Positions 28,301 to 43,300 of a DNA stretch of 64,000 bases are shown here, piece by piece. The translations under genes were made by a program, and so were the position numbers. How positions within the stretch are numbered: position 1 is the first letter of the stretch; each line of letters starts with the position of its first letter. Under the pieces are notes generated by a model. The model worked only from the letters and a program-made list of their open reading frames with translations. It was not told the DNA's origin and made no database searches. The DNA is taken from NCBI GenBank assembly GCA_012934845.2, contig WNNJ02001874.1, positions 248,001-312,000 on the forward strand, in the 5' to 3' direction. Source of the DNA: Pomphorhynchus laevis (taxonomy: Eukaryota; Acanthocephala; Palaeacanthocephala; Echinorhynchida; Pomphorhynchidae).

Positions 28301-31300
28301 GACAGTATCAGATAGACAGCGACTTTTTGTCTAAGGAGTTTAGATAATAGTAGGTAACATATGTAACCAAAACAGACAATTACCAGAGTTACAGTAATAT
28401 CAATTACTACTTTCAATATCTGTTGAATATAAAATACAATAGCCAATATTAATGTTTAATTTTTAATACTCTAAATGTTTAGATTTTCTGTTATTCGTTT
28501 TTAATCATTTGAAACATTCAAAATTGCGATTAAGGCTGCATTTTTCATAAATTAATTAAGAATATCATTTGAAGCATATAGTGTATACGAAAGAAGCGTA
28601 CTTCCACATGTAAAGGGATTTCGCAAATGTTTTGGATTATCATAGACTTTTCCAGTGGAAGTTATCTTTTCGAATGAATATCAGTCTTTATAATCTAAAT
28701 CAATTAATATTTTACTCGAATTGTTACTAATTAATTGGTATTGACTTAATAATATGGTTCAAATCCTTAATAGTATTATCTTTGATTTAAATTGCTATGG
28801 TGTAAACATTACATAATTAAACTCGACTCAAGCAGTTTGGTCTACGCCTGAACACGCGTAAAACGGAATACCTGACCACAAATATGAATGATGATCAGCC
28901 GCTACAGTTTGGAAAACACACACTGCACCGAACAACTGCGTTTAAATACCTTGGCTCCACCATAGCGGCAGATGGTATCCTACGCGCAGAGGTCTCTTCT
29001 CGAGTAAATGCAGCCTGGATGAAATGGCGGTCAGCTACAGGTATTCTCTGCGATCCAAAGATAAAAGACCGACTGAAGTCGAAAATTTACAAAACTTTAA
29101 TACGACCGGTGGTCCTTTATGGCGCTGAATGCTGGGCGATATCAAAATATGAGGAACGCAAAGTTGCCGCAATGGAGACAAAGATGTTCCGATGGACAGC
29201 AGGAAAAACTTTAAAAGATCATGTACGTAACGAAGAAATCAGGGATCGTTTTGGCATAATGCCAATAATAGAGAAACTTCGCGAAAAACGACTACAATGG
29301 TACGGCCACGTTATCCGCGCAAGCGAACACCAACCATCAAATAGGTTTGTCGCCGTGACAGTGGATGGAAAGCGTCCGATAGGAAGGCCGAAATTGCGAT
29401 GGATGAACGTCATACGTTATGATTTGAAAAGTGTTGGACTAGAAACCAAAGACGCCATAAATAGAACCAAGTGGAGGCAAGTCAAAAGCAGCGGACCCCG
29501 TGCCTACACGGGAAAGACGCTAAAGAAAAAGAAGAAGAATGTTTAATATTAAATGTCATGTTTTAAAATTGAAAATATAAATTGGATTAATTAAATTGTA
29601 ATAATTACTTTTACTAAAGATAAAGTTTAAATGTACATTTTTCCTGATCACAATATTAAAGTTGTATATTTTGTTAACCATAATTAGTGTGTATTTTACT
29701 GAGTATTTGGATCTATAAGCATTTTAACTTCAAACTTGTAGACTGATAGATTTACTGCAACAATTGATCTATGATTTAAAATTAATCATTTTTCATTTTT
29801 ATATAATCTTTATATTTTCTATTCGTAACAGCGTAATTTCACTTAGAATATTATGCTATGAGAAATGATATTTATTAGTTATTTAGAGTTGCATTTACTA
29901 AATAAATATTTATTAAATAAATCTAAGATTATTTCTTAATTTATCATTTTTATCATTAAATGTTAAATATTTAAAAAAATATATTATTAAATATAAAATA
30001 TGAAGTTAAGATTCGACAGCAACTGCACCATTTAAGTGAACCATCAGAGTGAATTAGAATTATTTTGAAGCATCATCTTTAGTGAATAAGATATAAGTTT
30101 AGTTGTATTTAAAAATAATTGAAGGTATATGATTTAAACTTGTTTATTTCGAATTTTGACTTTATAAAAACCTCTAATAGAATATTCTCGTCAATATTTT
30201 ATCTTTTTAAAGCTGTGAAATATCTTATTATGTCATTTGTTGAATGCTATTTAAATTAGCAATACCAATAAAAAATACCAATAAACTACTAAAGATCGTT
30301 TTCTCTATAGGGTGCTTTTAGTGCGGATGCAGTCAAAGTTCTGACAAAGATAAGACAATGTTCATTGTGTATGGAAAATATTATATTCGACACGGTTAAT
30401 ATGCAAAGCAGCATTTTTGCTCCTAAAACTCTGAATGAATATTGTATCTATCTGCAATCATATAATGGAGGGGTATTCACAAATGATCAACTCCAAGGCC
30501 CAATAGCGAATTCAGGCATAGAACAAATTAAAACCGCAAAGCGTCTAATGACATCATTTATTAGTGAAATTCGAAATCCTTGGAAAGACATAAGGTAATT
30601 TATTAATTTACAAACGATTCTTTTACTTTTCCTTTTTATGATTGAACGTTAATTAGTACTTAATATTAAAAAATTCAAATCAAAAATTCAGAATTAACTG
30701 TTGACATTATTACTTTCTTTTGAAGCAGGAGGAAAAACATTTTTTTCAAACGAGAGTGATACCATTCCGCATGAATTATGTAAACAATCTTTTAAGCCAG
30801 ACGCGAAAGAACGCGAGCACAGTATTTGATACCGTTTCGTCATCACTATGACTCATCAGTGCCAGATCCTTCCCACTGCTGGATGCAGAGGATGACTAGC
30901 AGACGGCAAGAAACAAGTCATGTGCATGAATTACTAGAACACCTCTAGTACAATCATCGATTGCTAAACCAGCACTACTTAGCACTCGATGATGGTACTA
31001 GAAGAGGTGTTCTAGTACATCATGCACGTGATTTGTTTCTTGCCGTCTGCTAGTCCTCCTCTGCATCCAGCAGTGGGAAGGATCTGACACTGATGAGTCA
31101 TAGTGATGACGAAACGGTATCAAATACTGTGCTCGCGTCTGGCTTAAAAGATTGTTTATATATTTTATTATAAATTCTATACTTTTGTAGAATTTGAAGA
31201 TGTCATTTAACTTAAAATGTAATTTTAATAGATACCGTTTTATTTTCATTATAAATTTAAGTTTTAACTCTGGGCTGATTTAACAGTAAATGATCCAAAC

Positions 31301-34300
31301 TATTTGTATCGCGATTAAGTTTTATATTTTATCTCGGTTGTTGATTTAAAATTATGTCATCACCGTGACTCACTGCTGAACGAGTTCTTTGAATAAGTTC
31401 AGAGTATTTTGTACATAAATGCATATGTTCATAAACCTACTAATCTGTATAAATTGTAAATAGATTATAAATTGTAAATTGATTGCGAGTATCAACTTTT
31501 TGGTCAAAAATCGGCTGAAATGTCGGCTAAAACTTTGCAACTTTATCAGAATTATATATTTATATATTTATTATATATATTATATACAGTATATATTTTA
31601 ACCAAAATCGAATATTAAAAAATATATCACCTACTGTTCACTTTAAAACTTCCATCCTAATTTAACAACTGAGCACTTTGATGTAACCAAATATTAAAAT
31701 GCAAAACATAAATCTAGTATAAACAACCTTATATTTAAATAAAATTTTATTAAAATATTACTGAACCAAATGAATAAACTAAACAGTTTATTTAATAAAC
31801 TACGTTTATATGTACTAGCCAAAAATGATTTAAAACTTTCTTTATACCTTCAACATTTGTGGATGATGCGAGTCTGAAACGTTTAGAAGACAATATAATA
31901 AAACTAGTAACGATAAAGCAAGAATATATTGTGAATCCAAACGTAATTTGGCTTTGACGTTTAAACGCAAGCCCAAGAAGATCATACCACCATCAGCAGC
32001 ATGGATAGATGATATTTCATCGATCATTTTGAATTATGGTCTTAACAGTAACCATAAAGTGAATTTTGATAATACCAGTAAGTTTGAAACAGAATTCGAT
32101 TATTTCTGTCCAACAATACTGGAATCAATTCTCATCAATGCGGAAGGGGAAATGATGCAAGGCAATAAGTCTAACTATATTTCAAAAATACCTAAATATT
32201 GGAATATTTGTGCAAGTCGTTGAATTCTTCCCGAATTCTTCGTTCTTATGTCTGTGAGATTTCAATGCATAATTTTTACAATTTGTATAATTTTAGGATC
32301 AATAATTAATGAGTATTTTGCTTTTTTCTTTTATAGAAGTGGTTTTGTAAATGTAGGACAGAAGCTTGATTTAGCTTTGATTGCGGGAATTACGTTGTCA
32401 ACAACTGCAGTCGATGATAACATGCTGTCTTCTTCGTTCAAATTAATTGCAGAATACCTCAATGATTATCTGGATTCAGAAGATGTTTCAGATTCTAGTC
32501 CATCAGATAAACAACATCCATTTAATACTTTGCGTTCCCGGTTAGCTTTTACTATGTATTTATCTATTATATATTTACTGATTCAGATACACCGAATACC
32601 TTTCGATAAAGGAAGAAATTCATTTGTTTGAGTTGAAGTTGAGAAGTACTGTAAATTCTTTAGAAAACTCATCTAATTTACAGGTATAACTGATTGACAC
32701 TTTATTACAATATACAGTATTCATCATATTTTTTAACTTTTAATCAAAATGAGATTTTTCGAATGAATATATTTGTCAATTTGGGTAAGCTACTAAAGAG
32801 AGTAGATACGGATATCAAGTAAACTTGTTTCGTACTAACCAGGATATTCCATTCTCATTCGGTTGTATGCAGAAAATCACAAGGTTATTATAAGCCATTT
32901 AGCTATTAACTTTATATCTCGTTGATTCTTATAAAGTTTGTTACTTGAGCAGAAACTTGAATTCCGTAATTATAAAATGATAATAAAAGAATTTTTACTG
33001 CTTATCAAAACGCATCAGTAAACTTATATCTATTAGCATTCATTCCTTTTCTTTTTCTAACGTTTTCCCGTGTAGGAACTTTCGAAAATTGTCTCCATTT
33101 TGTTCTATTAAGGGTGTCTTTAGTTACCGTCTTTGACTACCAGATTGACACTCATCAGGTTATGACGTATAGCACCCATTCATCGCAGTTTTGGTATTCC
33201 TAACAGACGTTTTCCTTACACCGTCACAGCGATTCGCTTAATTGATGGTTGGTGTTCGCTTGCGCGGAGAGCGTGGCCGTACCATTGTATTCACCTTTTG
33301 CAAAGTTCACTGAGACAACATTTCCAAATGTTGATGCGACGGTTTTGCTTTTCGCCAACCTTCCTCCTTTCTCAGCACGGGATTTTGACCGTTCATGGCG
33401 GAGTTATTGGCTATGGCAGAGAATGTATGTTAATACATTCATTAATTGTTAAAATGTTCAAATATCTACTTGGTTTGATCGTGTAGACGAGTTTTTTAAT
33501 TTAGAAATTTTTAAACATGATCTAATATTTGAGAATAATTAAACGTTCTATATTTTGGTGAACGCTTTTTAATTAAACGTTCACCAAACGTTCCTTATGG
33601 AACGTTTGAATAATTATCCTTAAAATATAATTATTTGTTTCGATTTATCTAATTTAAAACTACTTTCATGTTTAGACTTGTTTAATTGACCTCAAAAGCT
33701 TACTTTCAAATGTTCTAACAGACTCAAAGACAGTACCTTTACTTAATGAAGAACTACGCGACTTTAGCGAAATCCAAGATATTAAGGAACTTCAAGAGGT
33801 AAAACACTTGAAAATGTAAACTTTAAGTAAAAGCAAAATTAATATAATCCTTGAAGTAAGCAACCGGATATTGTTGTATCATCTTGATCAAATATGGGAT
33901 TATAGAAATAAAAAAAATTAATAAAATTTAAACTAAAATTTAATTAATTAGTTTCTCTCTTAAAAGGTAAAATAAAACCTGCTCCTTTAGCTAAATTATT
34001 AATAAATTTTACACAGAAAATATAATGCACGTTTTAATCTATTTAAAAAATTAAGCTTGAGTTATCGTCAGCTGCCTCCAGCACGACTGCTGCATTTCCT
34101 CGCTTTTTCTTTGTCAAGCATTGTAACAATCCCGCAGATTATATTGTTACAATGTAATCTGAACTTAAATTAATATTTTATCTTAATATTAAGATTAAAC
34201 TTTATTTGAAAAAAAAACGCTTGATGAATTTGCACAGATTATCTTATACCAAATCAATATTACATCAGCAATGAATTTTATCTTTTTGTTCAATAAAATC

Positions 34301-37300
34301 ATTTCTAAATCTCTGCCAAATCTCGAACAAGATAGTCCCATGATAAACAATAAGTAGCTGTTTAAAAACAGCTACTTTTGAGTATCTGTATTTTAAACAG
34401 CGGCTTAAAACATGTCATTAAATAATTCGCTTTTTATTTGTTTCAAATAAACCGTTTGTAATTAATTGTATCTCACAGTATTGAATTGAAACAATTCAAT
34501 TTTTAATAATTTATTAAATTTATATCAAAAAATCAATAATAATTAAAAATAATCTTGGCATTACAATCAATCTTGGTATTACATAATATTTGTATATCCT
34601 CTCATGATTATAAAATTTTATATCGATAACTTTTTAATAAATAACTTTTCGTCATTATAATAACGACTAATATAATATATTATATATAATATATTATATT
34701 ATAATATATTATATATAATAAATATCATATATTATTAAAATATCATTTTATATCAGATAATATTAATATGTGTCATTATTTATAGCGTTTTTTGTTATTA
34801 TGATGAAATAGAACATAAAATAGAGCGGGCTATTTTGTTATCTTTTAATTTATACAAATTGCTACAAATCTTTTGAAGATATGTAATTATTAATTAGATT
34901 TATAATTAATAATTATTTATAAGTAATAAATAAGTTTGTTTTTTCGTGAATATCTTTCACTTAAAGTCTGTTAAACTATAAAAGGACGATGATATGTGTC
35001 GTTCGATGAACCTTATGATATATAAATCACGAAGTGAAATCAATGAGGCTAATAAGACGGCAAATGATCTATTTGCAAGCTGGTTTGATGATCTTTCCGA
35101 TGTGGATATTAATGCTGTTTTGGGCGTAAACATTTTGCAGTCGTGCTTTGCCGAATTACAAGAATTACTTAAGTATATTAGATCTATAAAAATAATTTAT
35201 TTTAATTTATTATTTAATTTTCAAAGTCTACAGACACGTTTGATTACTGCCAGCCCCGGAGATTATAATAAACCAACACGCTTAATGGATTCTGTTAACC
35301 AATTATGTCAGTATATACCAAGTTATGCTGATTGGTATGATCAACGAGAATGCTTGATTTCATCTTTGTGGTCAGAAGTTGAACTTTACTACAATGAATC
35401 GGTATTTTAAATCGTACAAACACCTATAATTAACCTTTTAATTCACTTGCGTCTTTTTAAATTTGCTTCAATTAATTAATTAGATTTACAAAACAAGTGA
35501 AGTTGTGTTGAAATAAATAATAAATTGAATAATAAATTCAAATATACTTTGAATAAATGTGTTGATTGTAAGATAATAAATTCAATTTCATATATTTTTC
35601 ATTCCAATCAATTTATGAACAGAAATAACAGATAAATAGAAACAAATTCAACCAGCTATTTCGGTTATTTAATGTCACCAATGTACGCTTTAATTGGCGA
35701 ATTAAAGCGTACATTCTTTCGCTAGTTCAATTGGCGAATTTTATTAATTCATTATCATTTGTAATGCACATTCTGTATATGGGATTACCCATCGTATTCA
35801 CGAATATACGTTTTGGAAAATGTTTTATAATATGGATAAGTTACCACACTACTTTTGACGATACTTTAATGTTAGGTTACAATAATTACTTCCCATTAGG
35901 GCGTTTTTACTAAGAAGCTTCTGTACAGTAATTCTAAATTTGCGAAAGTTATTAAAAAATAGTTTTCGGGTTAAAAATTTAAATTTAGCAGCTAAATATT
36001 AAAGCTTTCATGTACTGTATCATTATTTTTATAAGCGCCACTTTATGCATTTCATATATTCACGGCTGATGTGAAGATAATATCGAATGCATAGTATAGC
36101 TCATTACAATTGGGCGAGATCGAGAGATAAAAAATGATGTTTGAAGGTGATGCAATTACGTTTTGCAAAACATAGAATATTTAAATAGTATCTTATTTGC
36201 TATCAGATAAAGGAATACAGTTTAATAAATTTTAATGAAACTGTCTAAGGTAAACAGTTTCCATTGGCTTCTTATGTTTATGTGAATAACTCCTGAATTA
36301 TAAATTTGTCGATATTGTTAATGTATGAATGTAAATTATAAATATTTTCACTCTCAGAATTCAAAATTATTTGCGTTATTAAAACAGATACAATGTAACT
36401 ACAATGTGATATTTGGTTTCAATAACATTGTGTAATTCTAATTTCGCGAAACAAAGCTTTATTTATAAAATTTTACTAAAGCATTTTTCATAAAAATAGT
36501 AGATTTTACAAGTTTGTTTTGCTTGCTCTTTTCATGGAGATTTAAAATGAATAATTCTGGAATTACTCTAAATAACAAATTACTCCAACAAATCTAATTG
36601 GAAACTCCAATCACCTATCATGATCGAAATAACATGAAATTCTTTCGTATCAGTGTTGTGCATATAATATGATTGTTGGATTATTTTATTTTTAAAGGAC
36701 GCTATTGTCGAAAGATAGCATTGTTTTATTTTTAAACCAGCTCTTTTAATAGCTCAATCAGGATATTCCTTATGACTTAGCATTTTTAATATCTTACGTT
36801 GTTTCAAAATCGCCTATTTATATGATGACCAGATTAAGACAGACATGGTCAATAAAGTTTTAGCTATGACAATTTTGTATCCTTAAATAAACAAACTTAA
36901 TTATCCTTAATTATCATTATACGGATAGTTAATTTATTGGTTATAATATTTAATATTTATCATTTGGTCAGCTTCATAAATTATCCTCGTGTGAATTCTT
37001 TAATCCTATATGCAGCACTGTACACTACAATCAGCGTAGGTGGACCTCATCAGCAGTGAGACTACGCCTACCTTTCGTGTTTCGGACCTTTAATTATCTG
37101 CTGAAATTTTCCTCTGCTGCCTTTCTGTAAAAACAATCGATACAGTTTGTAAGAAAAAACATTTCCACTTGTGCAAACTGTACGCTGTATCCGTCTTTTG
37201 AAACAAAAAGACGGAAATAGCACAACAGTTGACGGAAACAACCGACAATCTGGCTTTTAAATTTTCTTTGATAGGAAACCGGAATCTGCCAGGTTAATAG

Positions 37301-40300
37301 AATGAACAATTGCATACACGAGCGAGTATCATCATTTGGTGGGCTTCATCAATTATCCTCGTGTGAATTCTTTAATCCTAGATGGAGCACTGTACACTAC
37401 AATCAGCGTAGGTAGACCTCATCAGCAGTGAGCCTACGCCTATCTTTCGTGTTTCGGTCCTTTAATTATCTGCTGAAATTTTCCTCTGCTGCCTTTCTGT
37501 AAAAACAATCGATATAGTTTGTAAGAAAAAACATTTTCACTTTTGCAAACTGTACGTTGTATCCGTCTTTTGTAACAAAAAGACGGAGATAGCACTACAG
37601 TTGCCGGAAACAACCGACAATCTGTCTTTTGAATTTTCTTTGACAGGAAACCGGAATCTGCCAGGTAAATAGAATGAACAATTGCATACACGAGCGAGTA
37701 TCATCATTTAGTCGGCTTCATAAATTATCCTCGTGTGAATTCTTTAATCCTAGATGGAGCACTGTACACTACAATCAGCGTAGGTGGACCTCATCAGCAG
37801 TGAGCCTACGCCTACCTTTCGTGTATCGGACCTTTAATTATCTGCTGAAATTTTCCTCTGCTGCCTTTCTGTAAAAACAATCGATATAGTTTGTAAGAAA
37901 AAACATTTTCACTTTTGCAAACTGTACGTTGTATCCGTCTTTTGTAACAAAAAGACGGAGATAGCACTACAGTTGCCGGAAACAACCGACAATCTGTCTT
38001 TTGAATTTTCTTTGACAGGAAACCGGAATCTGCCAGGTAAATAGAATGAACAATTGCATACACGAGCGAGTATCATCATTTAGTCGGTTTCATAAATTAT
38101 CCTCGTGTGAATTCTTTAATCCTAGATTGTCAAAGAAAATTTGTTTCCTGTCAAATGAAAATTCAAAAGACAGATTGTCGGTTGTTTCCGTCAACTGTTG
38201 TGCTATTTCCGTCTTTTTGTTTCAAAAGACGGATACAACGTACAGTTTGCACAAGTGGAAATGTTTTTATTGCAAACACCGTATCGTTTGTTTTTTACAG
38301 AAAGGCAGCAGAGGAAAATTTCAGCAGATAATTAAAGGTCCGAAACACGAAAGGTATGCGTAGGCTTACTGCTGATGAGGTCCACCTACGCTGATTGTAG
38401 TGTACAGTGCTGCATCTAGGATTTAAGAATTCACACGAGGATAATTGATGAAGCCGACCAAATGATGATACTCGCTCGTGTATGCAATTATTCATTCTAT
38501 TTAATATTTATTTATTAATTAAAATACTTAATAAAATAGTTAATTTTATTCATTAGGTTAATTCCAAAGAATGGAGATTTTTTTCAAATATAAAAATCCA
38601 TCGTTATATATACGAGTTCGGCATATGAAAGGGATAATATCTACCTCAGAATCCTTTTAAATATATTTTCTTATATATTAGTAAGTGAAATAGTGAGATG
38701 ATACAAAACTTTAAGAACATAAGATGAAAAATATCGATATTTTGATCTTTCGATCTTAGAACCTTTTTCACTAGATAAAATTTAACACTATTGCAATTTG
38801 GCAATTTACTTTGTCTAAACAAATTGTCAAATTGTAATTTTATCTACTGATAAAGGCTCTAAGGCTGAACAGTGAACATTTACCATTTGAATGTCTTCCT
38901 CCCTTAGATCAAAGCATACAATTGATGACAATCCGATTAAAACCCTTTTTTACATGCAGCGTAAAATAAGATTTAAAAAACCGTAGTAAATCTAGCTAAA
39001 TTTAATATTGCTTTTTTCTTCTTTTTAATGCAATCATCACATTTTGTGAAAAAATTGATTTTGCAGATAGTACGATGAAAGCAATATGTGAACTGCTGCG
39101 TGCTGTTGCGTATATGATTAGTCACTAACTTGATATCCTGATGAAAAAGATATAATTTAAATATGTTTTAGCTATGAGAACCATGCGCGATTTAGTAATT
39201 AAATAACAACAACTTTTAATTGAGATTTTTTAATTAAAAAAATTTCAAGGAATTTAAATAAATGCTTTGAATAGATAATATTTTACTTTTTATTCTTATT
39301 ATCTAGAAAATGAAAGCCTTGCTTTTAAAATATATTTTATTTTTGTAAATTATAGATGATAATTTTGTGTCGAATGCCAATTATATCATTACTGTGACGT
39401 TAATTTTGTAACTATAAAGAGTTTTTAGATTTAGGCAGTATATTTGTTGTTTATTATAAATTACATGTGATCTTAGAAACAGTCAATGCATATGTTGCGA
39501 ATAATGACAGAGGGCAATAAGGACTTGGACGACTCAGAATCATTGTGCTTTGGAGATACGCAAACGGCAATGACACTTCTTTTTAACATATACACAGAGA
39601 GCGTTGATGTTTACCAAACTTACAAAGAAGAATCCTCATGCACATCATTGGTTGTGAACTGGTATTCATCATTACTAGAAATGATTTTTACAGTTCAATG
39701 TAAAGCATTCAATTTGATGGACACTGCTTATAGGGTATAAAGTTAATTATTGAAATTATGTGAACAACAATATTGAAACGCTTCACTTAAACTTATGTGA
39801 AAGCTTTAAAATTAAAATAATTTAAGAGAAGTATAATTTAAAATAATATTATATAATATAGTATTATATATAATATTAATTATATATTAAAAGAAAATTA
39901 TATATTGAAATGATTTAATAATTTAATTCTTGAGAAGTATAATTTTTCACTTTGTTGATCAATTAATTACGTAATCTTTAATCCTAATGACAACAGGACG
40001 GTTGGTAGTTCATTCTTGCTAAATTTAATTGCTTCATTAATAACTCAACTTCACAGAAAAATTAGCGAAGGTTATCTTAGATCTTAACTTTTGATTTTAA
40101 AACAGCTTTTTATTTTAAATCAATTTCATCGATAAAGGTAAACGACGTTATATATCTTCTAGTACGTAACGCAATGCACATCCGATTTTACGTAATTGAT
40201 AATTTATAATTTTAACATCATTTTTGAATATTAACAGGCATTTTATTTGCTTAGAATGAAGATATCGAGAATAGTATCATCAATGACAACATTATTTCAT

Positions 40301-43300
40301 GTTCTGGACTTTTGCGGCAATCCCTTTTATCACTTCAGGTTTGTATAACTAAGATATTTGTGGAATCCCTACTTTAAACAAAATATATTGATATTGTTAG
40401 TGTTTATTAATAGGATATCGTTGATCACTGTGTACTGACAGTTATTCCTGCAACTCGGTTAGCTCAATTTCGATTTTCGTCCAATAAAATAAAAGCTGTA
40501 TTGGATGCAATTGGTAATGCATCATTTAATGATATCATTAACCTACAGGTATGTCGGTAATGAGCTAATATGTTCTCACTACGTATGTTTTAACCATAAG
40601 ACAAGTGAAATACAGAATGCGGTAAAAAGCGCTCTCGAACTGCTTCCATGTCAGCGTAGGTGTCTAAGTAATTAATATTTTAAATGCTGATTTTATTTAA
40701 GAATTACGTGGTGCATTGATCGACATGTTGGACAAATTCGACGCTGTTCTTACAGAGTTGGACATGATATGTCTGAAAATATTTGCTATAGTTTCACAGT
40801 TACCTAGTGAATTCCTAAATTCGAAGCTGTTGTCCTCTTATAATCAATTCGTAATTTAATCGTAACTAGTCAATTAAAAGCTTACTTTATTAATGGTATA
40901 GATTGCGGCTTTTCAGTATTCGGAGCTTTACGTTCAGCAATTACGGAAACTAGCTCTTCAATTGGTACACAAATTATTATATTCTTTGGAATCAATGATC
41001 CAGAATATCGGTAAAGGTTTAAAATATTCATGTAATTATAAAATGATATTAAATGTTTATTTGATATCAAATGTTTACTAATTAATTATATTTAATTATA
41101 ATATTAAATATAATATGATTTAAATATAATTTATTTATATATTTTTTATATTTATGTATATAAATATAAATATTGTTATTTTTAACCGATGTGAAATCTA
41201 TCATTACAATTATAATATGTGTATTGATTGCTTCTGCTTGCCATTTAATAAATATTTAGACATTCTTAAGATCGACCCACGCAACAACAAAATAAAATAC
41301 TTACCGTATTTTTTGCACCTTAAGATTTATTTGAAAGCCTTTAATTTTATCACTATAAGATCGACGCACGCAGCAAAAATACTTATATTTGTCGCACCTT
41401 AAGGTTAATCTAAACTACTTTTGAGCCTTTAAACTAAGAGCCTTTAATTTTATCGCATATTCGCATTAAACAATTAGATACGTTGCCCTCTTAAACATAA
41501 TGCATATCCATTCATATATAGTACATACCAAATCCAGAATATCCTTCCATTTTCGATTAGATAGTTTTAAAGGAACGAAGAATAAAAAATTATTTTTTTT
41601 GTTTTTTTGGATTAGAAAATTTTTAATCTCGATAGATTCGTAAATATACGAATTGGTTTCATTTCAATTATGGTTTCGTTTGATATATGGAAACACATTT
41701 CTATTTTTTGATTGATAAAAAATCTGATAACTTTATGTACAACTTGGATTATTTTATCACAGATGTAATCCACCGCTGGAATCATTTTCGCAATGATTAC
41801 CATCAAAATACCATCAAACAGAAAGTAGTTAAATATATAAGTAAACAAAATATTATTGAAACTAAATTTAAGCTCTTAAGCGATAAACTAGAATAGATGA
41901 ATAATAAATAATATACTTTGTCTTAGAATAAGATACTAAATAATCAATATTATACTAAATGCATCATTATACATCAATGAATATATCAAAAATATTCATT
42001 GATTATATAGATTCGTAAATATACAAATTGGTTTCATTACAATTATGGTTTCGTTTGATATATGAAAACACATTTCTATTGACTGATTGATATCATCTAA
42101 TAAGATTAGATGATATATCTGATGTATCTGTTGGATACATCTGTATCCAACATATCAAGAACTTTCGATCGTGAATTGTTTCACGTTGCATAATCAGGAT
42201 TTTGCGACATTGATAAATTAATTTTGTTTTTAAATAATTATAAATTATAATTGCATAATTTAAGCATTACAACTCCAATATTCTATAAATAAGTATATAA
42301 TCAGTAAATGAGTATATTCGCTAGCTTAATTAACTTCGATTTATCAAATGTCGGCGTTTTGTTTAGGTGAAATAATATTAACAGTCTCGTTAATATGTCT
42401 AATCACTCAGTTTACAATTTGAAATTAAAATATGCAATTCTGCGAGAGTTGTAAACTTTGTTCTTAACTATACATATCTCACTCCTAACATTCCAGTCCA
42501 GATGGACGACTGTTTTCATTAAGGTGATTGCACCCAATCAATTAGATCAATTGTTTAGCATTCACTTCTATTAAATTATTTTAATTTTTAAGCTCTCACA
42601 TTTCAATATTTTTGTTCACATAACTTCAATAATTGACTTTAGATTCAGCTAACTGAGTCTATGTATTTAAAAACATAATAATCAAAATTTAATAATTAAA
42701 TAATAAAATTAATAATTGTTTTTAGATTTTCTATAATTTAAATCAAATTAAAATAAAATAATGAAATTTAAAATAAACGTGATTTTTATGAATTGACTAA
42801 TAAATAACAGACGATGAATTAGAATATAATTACATATTCTTGCAATTCTTAAAATTTCATTATTTTATGTATTATATGGTACATAATATATGGTACATAT
42901 GAATGATCATGCAAAAATATGTTTCTATAAATTTAAATGTCATCTTTAAGCTATAAATTAATAATTTTAATTGATGTTCATATATACCGTCTTTATTAAT
43001 GTTTTAATAAGAATATGGCTACCAGGATAAGTCTGTTTGATTTTTAATAGTAACCATATTATAGTAACCAATATTTTATTCTAATACAAAGTATATTATT
43101 TATTATCCATCCATAAAAATTTGCCACTTAAGAGTTTAAATTTATTCTTTATATTATTGTGTTGATTTATATATTTTACTATTTTCTGCTTGATGTTATT
43201 TTTATATCATTTATTTTTATAATATTTTTGATAAATGAACAAATTTATCCAGAAAGCCTTATTCTTAACAAAACCAATATTGATGATAAAGGTGTATATC

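Larger units (their letters stand above)
30778..31160. repeat. head-to-head inverted pair of about 180-bp elements
   Basis: 30778-30960 and 30985-31160 are inverted copies (about 90% or more identical) around a 24-nt centre. The left arm has a 10-nt extra segment. Each arm carries a hammerhead-like ribozyme motif (listed separately). Confidence 0.92.

Noticed and set aside
37440-38363. Repeated 66-105 codon frames on both strands as genes
   Set aside because: They recur with the 372-bp period on both strands and are by-products of the satellite.
37020-38400. CTGATGAG close to CGAAAC on the - strand of each 372-bp satellite unit, resembling a hammerhead
   Set aside because: GAAA lies before CTGATGA. 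As a permuted form, stem II would need a T-T mismatch, and no usable stem III, cleavage triplet or stem I exists between them.
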